A stretch of 64,000 nucleotides of DNA, taken from contig NZ_QETK01000003.1 in the NCBI RefSeq assembly GCF_003105155.1, forward strand, positions 62,001 to 126,000. Reading direction: 5' to 3'. Shown in pieces: positions 1 through 8,717 of the stretch; within the stretch, counting starts at the first letter, position 1; each line of letters begins with the position of its first letter. A model generated the notes under the pieces. That model was not told the DNA's origin. It did not search any database and was given only the letters and a program-made list of their open reading frames with translations. Both the position numbers and the translations under genes were made by a program. The stretch is from Pseudomonas sp. SDI. GTDB taxonomy: Bacteria; Pseudomonadota; Gammaproteobacteria; Pseudomonadales; Pseudomonadaceae.

Positions 1-181
1 CATGGTGATTATCGGCACCACCCTGGGCATGCTGATTGCCAACGTGCCGGTGGTACTGGCGGGCAACTTTGCCGCGGAGAAACTGCCGCTGACCCTGATT
101 CGTCGCCTGGCGGCGACCGCGTTCGTGGTGCTGGCGCTGGTGGCGGTGTATTCGGCCATGGAGGTGAGTGGCTGGGTGTAG
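1..181 (+). CDS. TMEM165/GDT1-family membrane protein, C-terminal end (partial)
   Basis: Only the last 59 codons are present; the gene begins before the window. The fragment has two hydrophobic stretches, one near the start and one near the end, separated by a short charged segment. This fits the last two helices of a TMEM165/GDT1 (UPF0016) cation transporter, a family thought to move Mn2+ or Ca2+. The assignment leans on the position next to an M48 lipoprotein protease in Pseudomonas and on the family-like phrase GNFAAEKLPL. The stop is TAG at 179-181. Confidence 0.6.
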   Translation, partial: MVIIGTTLGMLIANVPVVLAGNFAAEKLPLTLIRRLAATAFVVLALVAVYSAMEVSGWV

Positions 182-188
182 CGCTGAA

Positions 189-260
189 GCAATCGCGGGA
201 CGAGCCCGCTGCCACAGGGAACAGTGGTGCTCTTGTGGGAGCGGGCTCGTCCCGCGAAGG
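189..260. repeat. Inverted pair of Pseudomonas REP elements
   Basis: Two copies of the P. putida-type REP core (ATCGCGGGACGAGCCCGCT and its complement) face each other about 20 bases apart, between the stops of two convergent genes. Each copy can form a hairpin and the pair a larger one. Such pairs commonly lie between convergent genes and may stabilise mRNA ends or serve as RAYT substrates. Confidence 0.8.
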
Positions 261-283
261 GGCCGCAACGCGGCCCCAGACGC

Positions 284-1099
284 TTACTTCCTGGCCTGCT
301 CGTAAAGCGGCATGACCTTCGGAATCGCCGCTTCCAGCGAAGCGATCCGGCTGCTCGATGCCGGGTGGGTGCTCATGAACTCGGGCTGGCCGCCACCGGA
401 GGCCGCGCTCATCTTGTTCCACAAGGTGATCGCTGCATTCGGGTTGTACCCGGCCCGGGCCGACAGTTCCAGGCCGATCAGGTCGGCTTCGTTCTCGTTG
501 GCCCGGCTGTTGGGCAGCGTGAGGCTGTACTGCACCACGGTATCGGCCAGCGCCAGGCTGTCCTGGCCCAGGCCCAGCAAGGCACCCGCGCCCTGGCGCG
601 CCATCTGCACGCCATAGGCCTTGGACATCGCTTCGCGCCCATGCTCGCGCAAGGCGTGGGCGATTTCATGGCCCATGACTGCCGCCAGCTCGTCGTCGGT
701 GAGCTTGAGCTGATCGATCAGCCCGCTATAAACGAAGATCTTCCCGCCCGGACCACAGTTGGCGTTGAGCTCGTCGCTCTTGAGCAGGTTGACTTCCCAT
801 TGCCACTGCGCGGCATCCGGGCGGAACTGCGGGGCCTGGGCGATCAGCCGGGTGGCGATGGCCTGCACACGCCTGGCGTTGGCGCTGGACTTGTCCACCG
901 CGCCCTGGCTCGAGGCTTCGCTCAGCGTCTGCTGATACGACTGCGCATACATCTGGTTGACCTCGTCGGTCGACAACATGCTGAACATGTATTGCTTGCG
1001 CTCGACCCCCACCGCACCGCCGCTGGTGGTGTTAACCGCCTGGCATCCTGCCAGCAGTACGCTGGCGCTGAGGGCACCAATAACAAATGACTTACGCAT
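284..1099 (-). CDS. M48-family zinc metalloprotease, lipoprotein (LoiP/BepA-like)
   Basis: This 271-residue protein starts with a lipoprotein signal (LSASVLLAGC), so it should be tethered in the periplasm by a lipidated Cys. The zinc-protease motif HEIAH lies in GHEIAHALREH near the middle, and a downstream NENEAD stretch supplies the third zinc-ligand Glu typical of M48 peptidases. A single catalytic domain without TPR repeats resembles LoiP more than BepA; these proteases take part in outer-membrane protein quality control. I chose the ATG at 1099 because it begins the signal peptide and has GGAG upstream; an in-frame upstream ATG at 1120 would put seven residues before the signal. Confidence 0.85.
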   Translation of the reverse strand: MRKSFVIGALSASVLLAGCQAVNTTSGGAVGVERKQYMFSMLSTDEVNQMYAQSYQQTLSEASSQGAVDKSSANARRVQAIATRLIAQAPQFRPDAAQWQWEVNLLKSDELNANCGPGGKIFVYSGLIDQLKLTDDELAAVMGHEIAHALREHGREAMSKAYGVQMARQGAGALLGLGQDSLALADTVVQYSLTLPNSRANENEADLIGLELSARAGYNPNAAITLWNKMSAASGGGQPEFMSTHPASSSRIASLEAAIPKVMPLYEQARK

Positions 1100-1186
1100 G
1101 TGAACACTCCATTCGAACATGCCGCGTATCCTAGGCCGCGCCGAGTGACGACGCCAGATGCAGGCGCGAACATTTCATGTCAGTGC

Positions 1187-1214
1187 TCATGCTTTTGACG
1201 GTCGGCGCCGATAA
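1187..1214 (+). promoter_or_regulatory. Candidate sigma-28 (FliA) promoter of the chemoreceptor
   Basis: A perfect GCCGATAA (1207-1214), the -10 sequence of FliA promoters, is preceded by a TCATGCTT -35-like element at 1187-1194 with 12 bases between them. It ends 36 bases before the chemoreceptor ATG. Motility and chemotaxis genes are commonly transcribed by FliA, which fits the product. Confidence 0.6.
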
Positions 1215-1250
1215 CGCAAAAGGCGACCCTCTTGGCACTCGGAGCCCCTC

Positions 1251-3392
1251 ATGAAGTTCAAGTCGATCCAGTTTTCCGTGGCGGCCCTCGCCGGCGCCAT
1301 CGTATTGAGCATCGTCGCAGCCCTGGTGATGTACGCAGTGTTTGCCGGCGCACGCACCCAGGCGCTGGTCCAGACCCGCACCCAGCAACAGTTCGAAAGC
1401 GTTATCGAGCAACGCCTGACGGCCCTGGCGCAGACCCAGGTCAGCCAGATCCAGCGTGGCCTCGAAGCGCCGTTGCTGATCAGCCGTGGCCTGGCCACCA
1501 CCAATGCCCTGCTGGGCATGAAAGATGCCGCCGGCAACCCGCAACTGAAGATCGAGCGCGAACAGTTGATCGCCCTGCTCAAGCAGACCGCCGTGGCCAA
1601 CCCGGCGATCCTCGGCACCTACCTGGGCTGGGAGCCGAACGCCCTGGACCACGACGACAGTCGCTATATCGGCACCGATATCGTCGGCATGGACAAGGCC
1701 AGCGGGCGTTTTCTGCCCTGGTGGTTCCGCAATGAAGACGGCAGCCTCGGCCTCGACGAACTGGCCGACGTCAGCGATCAGACCGTCCTGGCCACCGGCG
1801 TGCGCGCCAGCGAGTACTACCTGTGCTCGAAAGAGTCGAAACGCGCCTGCGTGATCGACCCGGCACCTTATAAAGTGGGCGACAAGGTGGTCATGCTGGC
1901 GTCCTTTATCGAACCGATCATCGTCGACGGCCAGTTCCAGGGCATTGCCGGCGCCGACCTGTCGGTGAACTTCATCCAGGAACTGCTCAAGACCGCCGAC
2001 AGCCAGCTGTACAACGGCGCCGGCGAGCTGGCCCTGGTGTCCGGCAATGGCCGCCTGGTGGCCTACACCAAAGACCAGAGCAAGTTCGGCGAGAAGGCCA
2101 GCGACGTGCTCGACCCGACCGAAGTTGCCGGCCTGGCCAAACTGCAGGGCGAAACCCTGCGTTACGAAACCGACACCGCCAGCGGCACTATCGAGCTGTA
2201 CCTGCCGTTCAAGATCGGCAACACCGAGGCGCGCTGGACCCTGCTGCTGCAATTGCCGATCAGCGCGGTGATGGCCGATGCCGAGCAATTGCAAAAAGAC
2301 CTCAGCGAGCAACGACGCACCGATATCACCGGCATGACCGTGGTCGGCCTGGCGATTGCGGCTCTCGGTCTGCTGGTGATCTGGCTGCTGGCCCACGGCA
2401 TTGCCCGGCCACTGCGGCAGATGGTCAGCATGCTCGACGACATCGCCCAGGGTGAAGGCGACCTCACCCGCCGCCTGAGCAGCGACCGGGCCGACGAACT
2501 GGGCTCGATCGCCAGGGGCTTCAATACCTTCCTGGCCAAGCTGCAGGCGATGATCAGCCAGGTGGTGGCCTCGGTACAGAAGGTTAGCGACTCCTCGGAG
2601 CACACGGCCGACATCGCCATCCGCACCAACCAGGGCGTGCACAAGCAGATGGCCGAGATCGACCTGGTGGCCACTGCCGTGCACCAGATGACCGCCACCG
2701 CCCAGGACGTGGCACGCAACGCCACCCACGCGGCACAGGCTGCGAGCAATGCCGATCAGGCGGCGAACCAGGGCCTGGACATCGTGCGCAACACCTCGCA
2801 GTCGATCAGTGCGCTGGCCGAGGAGATCGGCCGTGCGGTGGGCGTGGTGCAGAACCTGGCGCGCGACAGCGAGAACATCAACGCGATCCTGGTGGCGATT
2901 CGGGCCATTGCCGAGCAGACCAACCTGCTGGCGCTGAACGCAGCCATCGAGGCGGCGCGGGCCGGCGAACAGGGCCGTGGCTTTGCCGTGGTCGCCGACG
3001 AGGTGCGTAACCTGGCGCAGAAGACCCAGCAGGCGACCGAAGAGATCCAGCAGATGATCCAGCAGTTGCAGCAGGGCACCCGCGATGTGGTGCGGGTGAT
3101 GGAAGACAGCCAGGGCAAGACCGATGTCAGCGTGCAACAGGCGGCCAAGGCGGCCGAAGCACTGGAAAGCATCACCCAGGCGGTGTCGGTGATCAACGAC
3201 ATGAACACCCAGATCGCCAGCGCAGCGGAAGAGCAGAGCGCGGTGGCCGAGGACATCAACCGCAATGTGATCAATATCGGCCAGGTGGCCAATGAGGTGG
3301 CCGGCGGTGCCGACGAGTCGAGCAGCGCCAGCGCCGAGCTGACCAAGCTGGCCGAGCAGCAACGACGCTTGATCAATCAGTTCCGGGTGTAA
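1251..3392 (+). CDS. pctD: Methyl-accepting chemotaxis protein with dCache sensor (PctD-like)
   Basis: A 713-residue chemoreceptor. It has an N-terminal membrane helix (about 8-32) and a periplasmic ligand domain of about 320 residues, the size of a dCache domain. A second helix follows (about 356-378), then a HAMP domain ([20 protein letters not shown] region) and a long coiled-coil signalling domain carrying the conserved hairpin tip [20 protein letters not shown]. The neighbourhood matches PA4633 of P. aeruginosa (PctD, reported to sense acetylcholine and choline), so orthology is inferred from position and architecture; ligand residues were not checked. GGAG precedes the ATG, and a likely FliA promoter lies upstream. 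A GC-rich palindrome follows the stop. Confidence 0.85.
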   Translation: MKFKSIQFSVAALAGAIVLSIVAALVMYAVFAGARTQALVQTRTQQQFESVIEQRLTALAQTQVSQIQRGLEAPLLISRGLATTNALLGMKDAAGNPQLKIEREQLIALLKQTAVANPAILGTYLGWEPNALDHDDSRYIGTDIVGMDKASGRFLPWWFRNEDGSLGLDELADVSDQTVLATGVRASEYYLCSKESKRACVIDPAPYKVGDKVVMLASFIEPIIVDGQFQGIAGADLSVNFIQELLKTADSQLYNGAGELALVSGNGRLVAYTKDQSKFGEKASDVLDPTEVAGLAKLQGETLRYETDTASGTIELYLPFKIGNTEARWTLLLQLPISAVMADAEQLQKDLSEQRRTDITGMTVVGLAIAALGLLVIWLLAHGIARPLRQMVSMLDDIAQGEGDLTRRLSSDRADELGSIARGFNTFLAKLQAMISQVVASVQKVSDSSEHTADIAIRTNQGVHKQMAEIDLVATAVHQMTATAQDVARNATHAAQAASNADQAANQGLDIVRNTSQSISALAEEIGRAVGVVQNLARDSENINAILVAIRAIAEQTNLLALNAAIEAARAGEQGRGFAVVADEVRNLAQKTQQATEEIQQMIQQLQQGTRDVVRVMEDSQGKTDVSVQQAAKAAEALESITQAVSVINDMNTQIASAAEEQSAVAEDINRNVINIGQVANEVAGGADESSSASAELTKLAEQQRRLINQFRV

Positions 3393-3410
3393 TTGCCGCT
3401 GTTGAAACCT

Positions 3411-3437
3411 TGGGAGCCGGCAAGGCCGGCTCCCACC
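3411..3437. repeat. GC-rich palindrome after the chemoreceptor gene
   Basis: TGGGAGCCGGC and GCCGGCTCCCA form an almost perfect hairpin with a four-base loop just past the stop codon. It resembles the shorter REP-like palindromes of Pseudomonas. There is no T tract, so a role as a classic terminator is uncertain. Confidence 0.6.
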
Positions 3438-3525
3438 GCTAACAACGACCTGATACTTTTGTCAGGTTACAACTGTCGGAGCCCCGCTCACACTGACACG
3501 CTTAGGCAAGACACAGGCAGAGCTC

Positions 3526-4572
3526 ATGATGGAAGGCGACCCGGACACCGCAACCTGCACCTATCAATACGACGCGCTAGATCGACTTGCCCGCACCGCC
3601 ACGGCGGAACAACCCGCGGTCCTGCGCTTTTATTTGAACAAGCGATTGCTCGGCGAGATCCAGGGCGCCGTCGGACGCACGTTGCTGCAACATGGCGACA
3701 TCCTCCTGGCGCAGCAGGACATCACGGGGAGCGCCGCCAGCGCCACCTTGTTGGCCAGCGATCGCTACCGCTCTGCTCTGCATGCGCTCAACGGCACTGC
3801 CGATCAGGCGCCGCGCTATACACCGTATGGCTTTTGCCAGCCTGCTGCCGAGCCTGCAACAGTGGTCGGCTTCAACGGCGAATGCGCCGACCCATTGACC
3901 GGGCACATCCTGCTCGGCAGTTATCGCGTCTACACCCCCCGGGTGATGCGCTTCCACAGCCCGGACAACCTGTCGCCATTCGGCAAAGGCGGAATCAACC
4001 CCTATGCGTACTGCCAAGGCGACCCGCTAAACAATACCGACCCCACGGGACATAACCCCCTGAAAGCCATCAGCAAAGCGGCAAGTGCAGTGTTCAAGGG
4101 CAAAGACCCTTTGCGCGATGAGGCCGTTGAAGGCATCCAAGAACTATTTCCCAACGTGCACTCTTTCATCACCCGCGGCGAAAAGGGAAAAACCTTGAAC
4201 ATCCATGGCCACGGCATCCTTGACGAGAACGGCGACAGCTTGCTCACGTCACTGGGTAAAAATGGTGAACAGATTTTTCTAGGCGGCGATACGGTCGGAA
4301 ACAAGGCAATGAAGGCTTATCCGGGCGAAACATTTTCCAAAGCGCGTTTAATTCCGTGCATGAGCCTGGTGGGGCAGCGCTCTTTCGCCGGTGACTTCGC
4401 CAGAACCACCGGCCTGAGGACCAAAGGCGCTTTCGGGCTAGTCAGAGCGACCACCATTGAAGGCGTAATGAAGAAAAATCGCTTCAGGCTCAATCGCACA
4501 GCGCCAGGCTTCATGCCGGGCGAAATAACGCCAGCAGGCAAGGTCAAAGAAGTCCGCAGGTATCAGGCGTAG
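3526..4572 (+). CDS. Orphan RHS-core protein with caspase-like C-terminal domain
   Basis: A 348-residue protein carrying only the end of an RHS protein. Residues about 15-95 are YD-type repeat remnants. Residues 96-176 form the RHS-associated core: a GFNGE start, then DPLTGHILLGSYRVY, RFHSPDNLSPF and the closing NPYAYCQGDPLNNTDPTG. The tail after DPTGH (about 180-348) is where RHS proteins carry toxins. It contains HGHG at 227-230 and LIPCMS with Cys278, followed by FAGDFARTTG, an arrangement that recalls caspase-fold or C80-type cysteine proteases (His-Cys dyad). There is no signal peptide, VgrG, PAAR or recognisable immunity gene beside it. Solitary short RHS genes are frequent in the P. 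putida group. The ATGATG start has only a weak AGAG upstream. Confidence 0.75.
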   Translation: MMEGDPDTATCTYQYDALDRLARTATAEQPAVLRFYLNKRLLGEIQGAVGRTLLQHGDILLAQQDITGSAASATLLASDRYRSALHALNGTADQAPRYTPYGFCQPAAEPATVVGFNGECADPLTGHILLGSYRVYTPRVMRFHSPDNLSPFGKGGINPYAYCQGDPLNNTDPTGHNPLKAISKAASAVFKGKDPLRDEAVEGIQELFPNVHSFITRGEKGKTLNIHGHGILDENGDSLLTSLGKNGEQIFLGGDTVGNKAMKAYPGETFSKARLIPCMSLVGQRSFAGDFARTTGLRTKGAFGLVRATTIEGVMKKNRFRLNRTAPGFMPGEITPAGKVKEVRRYQA

Positions 4573-4590
4573 TCGCCCAGGCTGCCCTGC

Positions 4591-5211
4591 TCACGCCGGG
4601 GTGAGGCACTCCGGTGCATTCAGCTTGGGATCATTCACGAAATTCGCCAACACTCGCTCGCGCAATGCCGTTTGCGGGCTGGCGAGCAAGGTCTGCAGTT
4701 CCGCCAGCGAAGTGTCCGGGTTCAACCAGGCCGCCTGCCCGGCTGCATCCAGAATCAGCGGCCGACGCTGATTCATCGCCGCCTGGGTAACCACCGCGGT
4801 ACTCAGCCAGACCTGCTCCTGCACCGGGTACGCCTCCCAAATCGCCGCAAAGAACAACGACGACCCCTCCGCCGGCGTCAACCAGTACGGCCGCTTGCGC
4901 ACCGTGCCGCGCCACTCGTAGAAACCGTTGGCCGGCAGCAAGCAACGGCGCAGGCGGAACGCCTCGCGAAACATCGGTTGCTCGGCCAGGGTTTCGGCCC
5001 GCGCATGGGCCGGGGTTTTCGACAGGTCGGTGAGCCAGGCCGGGGTCAGCCCCCAGCGCGCCCGCGCCAGGGTCGGCTCAGCGTGCTCCAGGCGCTGGAT
5101 CAACACCGAGGCGCCCGGCGAGATATTCCACTGGGCCTGCTGGTCCGCCGGGAACCCCGGCAGTGCCGCAAAACTCGAGTTCCAGCGGAACAGGGCAAAA
5201 CGTCCACACAT
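4591..5211 (-). CDS. yedK: SOS-response-associated peptidase, SRAP/HMCES family (YedK)
   Basis: A 206-residue SRAP-domain protein. It begins MCGRFALF: after Met removal Cys2 becomes the catalytic N-terminus that forms a thiazolidine cross-link with abasic sites in single-stranded DNA. Other family marks are WGLTPAW, NARAE-like HARAETLAEQPMFREAF, CLLPANGFYEW and the late His region before the C-terminus (here WLNPDTSLAEL). Length is normal for bacterial members. It is the last gene of a run of three small minus-strand genes, 10 bases after its upstream neighbour. Confidence 0.92.
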   Translation of the reverse strand: MCGRFALFRWNSSFAALPGFPADQQAQWNISPGASVLIQRLEHAEPTLARARWGLTPAWLTDLSKTPAHARAETLAEQPMFREAFRLRRCLLPANGFYEWRGTVRKRPYWLTPAEGSSLFFAAIWEAYPVQEQVWLSTAVVTQAAMNQRRPLILDAAGQAAWLNPDTSLAELQTLLASPQTALRERVLANFVNDPKLNAPECLTPA

Positions 5212-5221
5212 CAGGCAACAC

Positions 5222-5482
5222 CTAGCAAATCAGAATTCCCGGAAGACTCTCCGGCTCGTCGCCAGGAAGCGGTTGAGCGGCATTGTACGCGGCGATCAGC
5301 GCGCGTGCGTACTCGGCCTGTTCGTCGGCCACCGCCAGCCCCAGCAGGCCCTGCAGCGGCAGTTCGCCGGCAGCACCGACCAGGTCGCGCCCGGCCAGGT
5401 GCACCTTGACGCCTTCGCTGCTGAGCATGCCGATCAGCAACTCGGCTTCCAGCAGGTTCTCCGGCTCATAAATACGCTGCAT
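5222..5482 (-). CDS. DUF2007-type small protein
   Basis: An 86-residue soluble protein starting MQRIYEPENLLEAELLIGMLSS. This opening and the LAGRDLVGAAGELPL segment are typical of DUF2007 proteins, small ferredoxin-like-fold domains labelled putative signal transducers, with no proven biochemical role. Its ATG overlaps the stop of the upstream cysteine-rich gene by one base (TAATG), which indicates translational coupling. Confidence 0.8.
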   Translation of the reverse strand: MQRIYEPENLLEAELLIGMLSSEGVKVHLAGRDLVGAAGELPLQGLLGLAVADEQAEYARALIAAYNAAQPLPGDEPESLPGILIC

Positions 5483-5664
5483 TACTCATCCTCGCGCTTG
5501 ACGTCGAGCATCCACTCGTCGCCATGCACCTGCAGCACGAACACGATCGGCCGACAGCACACCTGACAGTCTTCGGTGTAGGTCTGATCGCCGCCAGAGA
5601 GGTCGAGCGTGGTTTCCACCTCTTCACCACAATAAGGACAATCGTAGATCGCTTGTTCCAGCAT
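5482..5664 (-). CDS. CPXCG-motif cysteine-rich small protein
   Basis: A 60-residue protein with paired cysteines, CPYCG near the N-terminus and CQVCC about 25 residues later, suggesting a single zinc ribbon. The family is widespread in gammaproteobacteria and has no assigned function. It heads the minus-strand group with the DUF2007 gene and yedK. The 5' end faces the acyltransferase gene across a short divergent promoter region (5665-5784). Confidence 0.85.
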   Translation of the reverse strand: MLEQAIYDCPYCGEEVETTLDLSGGDQTYTEDCQVCCRPIVFVLQVHGDEWMLDVKREDE

Positions 5665-5784
5665 CGCGGCCTCCAGAGTGACTTGTGCGTATAATTGCCG
5701 GTCTATTTACAGGCCATGTCCGTGTCCGAGCCGTTTTTCGGACCGCAGCCTTACTATTACCCTAGCCGTTTCCAACAAGAGAGC

Positions 5785-6951
5785 ATGATGGGCGAATTCG
5801 ATGCCATCCGACCGTACGACGACGCTGAGGTCCCTGCCGTTCTGGCACGCCTGCTCAGCGACCCGGCATTCCTCGATATCCTCACCCACTTCCGCTTCCC
5901 GCGTATGGCCGGGGCATTCGGCTGGCTGCTGAAGCCGCTGATCGCCCGCCGCCTGCGCAAAGAATTCGCCGGGGTCAGCTGCGTTGCAACCCTGCAGGAC
6001 AAGGTCGAGTATTACGTCGACCACACCATCGAACGAGCCACCGACGGCGTCACCTACACCGGCGTCGAGCAGTTCAAGTCGGGCAGTGCCTACCTGTTCC
6101 TGGCCAACCACCGCGATATCGTGATGGACCCGGCCTTCGTCAACTACGCGGTGTACCACGCCGGGCTGCCGACACCGCGCATCGCGATTGGCGACAACCT
6201 GCTGCAGAAGCCGTTCGTCAGCGACATGATGCGCCTGAACAAGAGCTTCATCGTGCACCGTTCGATCAGCGGCCGGCGCGAGAAGCTGGCGGCCTATCAG
6301 TTGCTGTCGGCGTACATCAACCACTCGATCCGCACCGATTGCGTGTCGATCTGGATCGCCCAGGCCGAGGGCCGGGCCAAGGACGGCGACGACCGTACCG
6401 ATTCGGCAATCCTGAAAATGTTCCACATGAGCCGCAAGGACGAGCCGTTCGGTGCGGTGATCCAGTCGCTGAACCTGAGCCCGGTGTCGATCAGCTACGA
6501 ATACGACCCCTGCGATCAGGCCAAGGCCCGCGAGCTGTACATCCGCGCCAGCACCGGCAGCTACACCAAGGCGCCGGGCGAGGATGACGTCAGCATTGCC
6601 CAGGGCATTACCGGCTATAAGGGCCGGGTGCACATCAACTTTGCCGCGCCGGTGACCGCGCACTTCGATGACACCAAGCAGTTGGCGGTGGAAATCGACA
6701 AGCAGATTCTCGCTGGCTACCGCTTGTTCCCGGTGCATTACCTGGCGTACGCGCAGTGGGATCAGGCCGATCCGCAGTTGCTGGTGCCAAAGGCGGCCGA
6801 GCTGTTCCCGGCCGACGAACTGGCCAAGGCCCAGGCCGAGTGGCAGCGCCGGCTTGAGGCCTGCCCGGCAGAGCACCGGCCGTACCTGGTGTTGCAGTAC
6901 GCGACGCCGGTGCGCAACCAGTATCGGGTCAAGGCGGGGTTGGGGCTCTAA
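5785..6951 (+). CDS. 1-acyl-glycerol-3-phosphate acyltransferase-like protein (PlsC superfamily)
   Basis: Begins MMGEFDAIRPYDDAEV, about 388 residues. The acyltransferase block is FLANHRDIVMDPAFVNY: His and Asp are separated by five residues rather than four, a pattern I recall from other members of this subfamily (NHRDIVLD). A downstream FIVHRSISGRREKL and an EGRAKDG segment resemble motifs II and III of glycerolipid acyltransferases. No clear membrane helix is visible. The reading frame extends upstream to a TTG at 5695 and an ATG at 5716. I prefer the ATG pair at 5785/5788 because AAGAGAG sits just upstream. The lipid substrate is not known. Confidence 0.75.
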   Translation: MMGEFDAIRPYDDAEVPAVLARLLSDPAFLDILTHFRFPRMAGAFGWLLKPLIARRLRKEFAGVSCVATLQDKVEYYVDHTIERATDGVTYTGVEQFKSGSAYLFLANHRDIVMDPAFVNYAVYHAGLPTPRIAIGDNLLQKPFVSDMMRLNKSFIVHRSISGRREKLAAYQLLSAYINHSIRTDCVSIWIAQAEGRAKDGDDRTDSAILKMFHMSRKDEPFGAVIQSLNLSPVSISYEYDPCDQAKARELYIRASTGSYTKAPGEDDVSIAQGITGYKGRVHINFAAPVTAHFDDTKQLAVEIDKQILAGYRLFPVHYLAYAQWDQADPQLLVPKAAELFPADELAKAQAEWQRRLEACPAEHRPYLVLQYATPVRNQYRVKAGLGL

Positions 6952-6965
6952 GACTGCGGCGCCTG

Positions 6966-7036
6966 CTATCGCGGGACGAGCCCGCTCCTACAAGGGCACT
7001 GCGATCCCCTGTGGGAGCGGGCGCGTCCCGCGATGG
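6966..7036. repeat. Inverted pair of REP elements
   Basis: The REP core (CTATCGCGGGACGAGCCCGCTCC) and an inverted copy (GGGAGCGGGCGCGTCCCGCGATGG) are about 20 bases apart, between two convergent stops. It is the same family as the pair at 189-260. Confidence 0.8.
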
Positions 7037-7043
7037 GCTCACC

Positions 7044-7304
7044 TCAGATCCAGGTACTGAGCCAGGAAATCAGCAGCGCCATCGCCAGGAACGCAAACCC
7101 CAGGATGTAGTAGAAGCGGCTGACCTTCTCGGCCATGCCTCCCGCCACCAGATCCTCCGCCGGCCCACACGCCAGCGCTTGCGCCGCACGACGCCGGGCC
7201 GCGTGCAGCAACAACCCGCCAGGGCAGGTGAACAGCAAGGCCAGCAAATTGACCAGCTTGGCCGGGTGGGACGCCAACAGCCCCCAAAGCACGTGCAACG
7301 ACAT
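7044..7304 (-). CDS. Small membrane protein, unknown function
   Basis: An 86-residue protein with two hydrophobic segments: near the start (LVNLLALLFTCPGGLLL) and at the C-terminus (YYILGFAFLAMALLISWLS), separated by a charged loop. I do not recognise the family beyond its being a small conserved pseudomonad membrane protein. The ATG at 7304 has GAGG seven bases upstream; a longer frame to 7397 lacks such support. Confidence 0.65.
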   Translation of the reverse strand: MSLHVLWGLLASHPAKLVNLLALLFTCPGGLLLHAARRRAAQALACGPAEDLVAGGMAEKVSRFYYILGFAFLAMALLISWLSTWI

Positions 7305-7471
7305 CGTCAAACCTCGAAAAACAGCACAAAAAACACTCAACGGCGCGCATTCTACCCAAGCCGCCCGCCCCTGCCCCGCCTTTACGACCAACGACAACTA
7401 ATTCCCGCCGTCATACGTTCGTCATCCCAGCACGCCACTCTAGCGGCCTTTGATATCCACCGGAGCTTGTC

Positions 7472-7678
7472 ATGCTGCACGCCGAAAACCAGGATCGCCT
7501 CTACCGGGTCGTCGAGAACGACGAACAGCAGGCGCTGATCGACGGCCTCGCCTTCAACGTGCAGGACCGCCAATGGCTGGTCTACTGCGCCCTCGGCGGG
7601 CACAGCCACGCCGACCTGCCGGAAGTCGACAGCCATACCGGCATCAGCATGCTCGACTTCTACGTCGAAGCGGCCTGA
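7472..7678 (+). CDS. Small conserved hypothetical protein
   Basis: A 68-residue acidic soluble protein beginning MLHAENQDRLYRVVENDEQQ. It has no membrane segment, signal or recognised motif. The start has GGAG upstream (CCGGAGCTTGTC-ATG) and a strong hairpin terminator follows the stop, both supporting a real gene. Function unknown. Confidence 0.65.
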   Translation: MLHAENQDRLYRVVENDEQQALIDGLAFNVQDRQWLVYCALGGHSHADLPEVDSHTGISMLDFYVEAA

Positions 7679-7690
7679 CCTGCACGCCAC

Positions 7691-7729
7691 AAAAAAGCCC
7701 GATGTCTGCTAGCAGGCATCGGGCTTTTT
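7691..7729. terminator. Bidirectional intrinsic terminator
   Basis: AAAAAAGCCCGATG pairs with CATCGGGCTTTTT around a 12-base loop. The A and T tracts on both sides let it end transcription of the plus-strand gene at 7472 and the minus-strand gene ending at 7748. Confidence 0.85.
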
Positions 7730-7747
7730 GCTGCGAAACGGGCGCGG

Positions 7748-8332
7748 TTATTCGCCCAGCACCTGACCTACGGTCGGGTCCTTGAACAGGCGGGTCAGCG
7801 CATCGCTGAGCACATCGCCAACCAGCTTGGTGTTGGTTTCCTGGTTAGGCGCCATGCCGAAGCGCTGGTCCAGCGACGCACCGTAACGGCCGCTGTAACG
7901 GCGGTTGGCGTTGGCCACGTCGGCACGGAAGGTCGCACCGATGGTCGCCTCGGTCACGTACATGCCTTCCTTCGGCGACTGGTACTTGAGCTCGGCAAGG
8001 GTCACGGTCAGTTGCGGCGCGTTGTAGGCATTCGGCGTCGGGGTGAAGCCGAGCAGGCGCACGGCGGCTTCGGCCTGGGCTTGCAGCTTGGGCACCACGT
8101 CATTGCTGGTGACGGTGATGGCGCTGGTTTCCGGGTACAGGCCACCGCGGGTGCCGAGGGTTTGCGAAGCACGGCCATCGACCACCTTGACCACGACCGG
8201 CTGGCCACGGCCGACCGGTGCCAGCTGGGCATTGAGTTTAGGTTGCGGGCTCAGTTGTTGCGGGCTGTGGGCGCAGCCCACCAGGGTCAGACTGGTCACC
8301 GTGATCAAACCGAACAACAAACGTTGCAACAT
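7748..8332 (-). CDS. YajG-family lipoprotein
   Basis: A 194-residue lipoprotein with signal MLQRLLFGLITVTSLTLVGC, lipidated at the Cys. The mature part matches YajG-type proteins in length and in its beta-rich pattern (VVVKVVDGRASQTLGTRGG, LGFTPTP, LTVTLAELKY). The family has no firm function; members are putative outer-membrane lipoproteins. The ATG at 8332 is eight bases after GGAGAG; an ATG two codons upstream (8338) sits too close to that site. Confidence 0.8.
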   Translation of the reverse strand: MLQRLLFGLITVTSLTLVGCAHSPQQLSPQPKLNAQLAPVGRGQPVVVKVVDGRASQTLGTRGGLYPETSAITVTSNDVVPKLQAQAEAAVRLLGFTPTPNAYNAPQLTVTLAELKYQSPKEGMYVTEATIGATFRADVANANRRYSGRYGASLDQRFGMAPNQETNTKLVGDVLSDALTRLFKDPTVGQVLGE

Positions 8333-8483
8333 GCTCATCTCTCCAGGAATAGCAGCAAAGGCCGGCAGTATATATCGCCTGGCCACTCGTGCTATAGACC
8401 GGCCGCCCACGCCGTCGTTCGCTGTCACAATCGTTTCATCGTGCGGCGCTAGGCTAGCCTCAATTCCCCACAGGCAGGCCATC

Positions 8484-8717
8484 ATGACCTCGATCTGGAA
8501 CCTTCTGTTCAAACGCCAACCACAACGCCAGTTCGTTCGCCTCGACGCTCAGGGCCTGTGCCAGGCCTTCAAGCGCTGCGAACAGGCGCCAAGCGGCAGC
8601 GGCTGGGTGGAAGTCGGCGAAATTCGCCTGCACTGGCTGAACCGCGCGCTGCCCGCCAACGCCCGTGTTTCGCCGCACGCACGCCTCAAAAGGGTGCACT
8701 CGGCGCTGGCCGCCTGA
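8484..8717 (+). CDS. Small conserved hypothetical protein
   Basis: A 77-residue basic protein beginning MTSIWNLLFKRQPQRQF and containing GSGWVEVGEIRLHWLNRALP. No motif I can name. The ATG follows CAGGCAGGCCATC, a weak ribosome site. It is divergent from the YajG lipoprotein gene and probably shares the 150-base promoter region with it. Confidence 0.55.
   Translation: MTSIWNLLFKRQPQRQFVRLDAQGLCQAFKRCEQAPSGSGWVEVGEIRLHWLNRALPANARVSPHARLKRVHSALAA

Noticed and set aside
1131..3362. 743-codon open frame on the minus strand opposite the chemoreceptor gene
   Set aside because: It is the antisense shadow of a GC-rich gene. The plus frame has complete dCache, HAMP and signalling motifs, while the minus product is His/Gln/Arg-rich without known domains.
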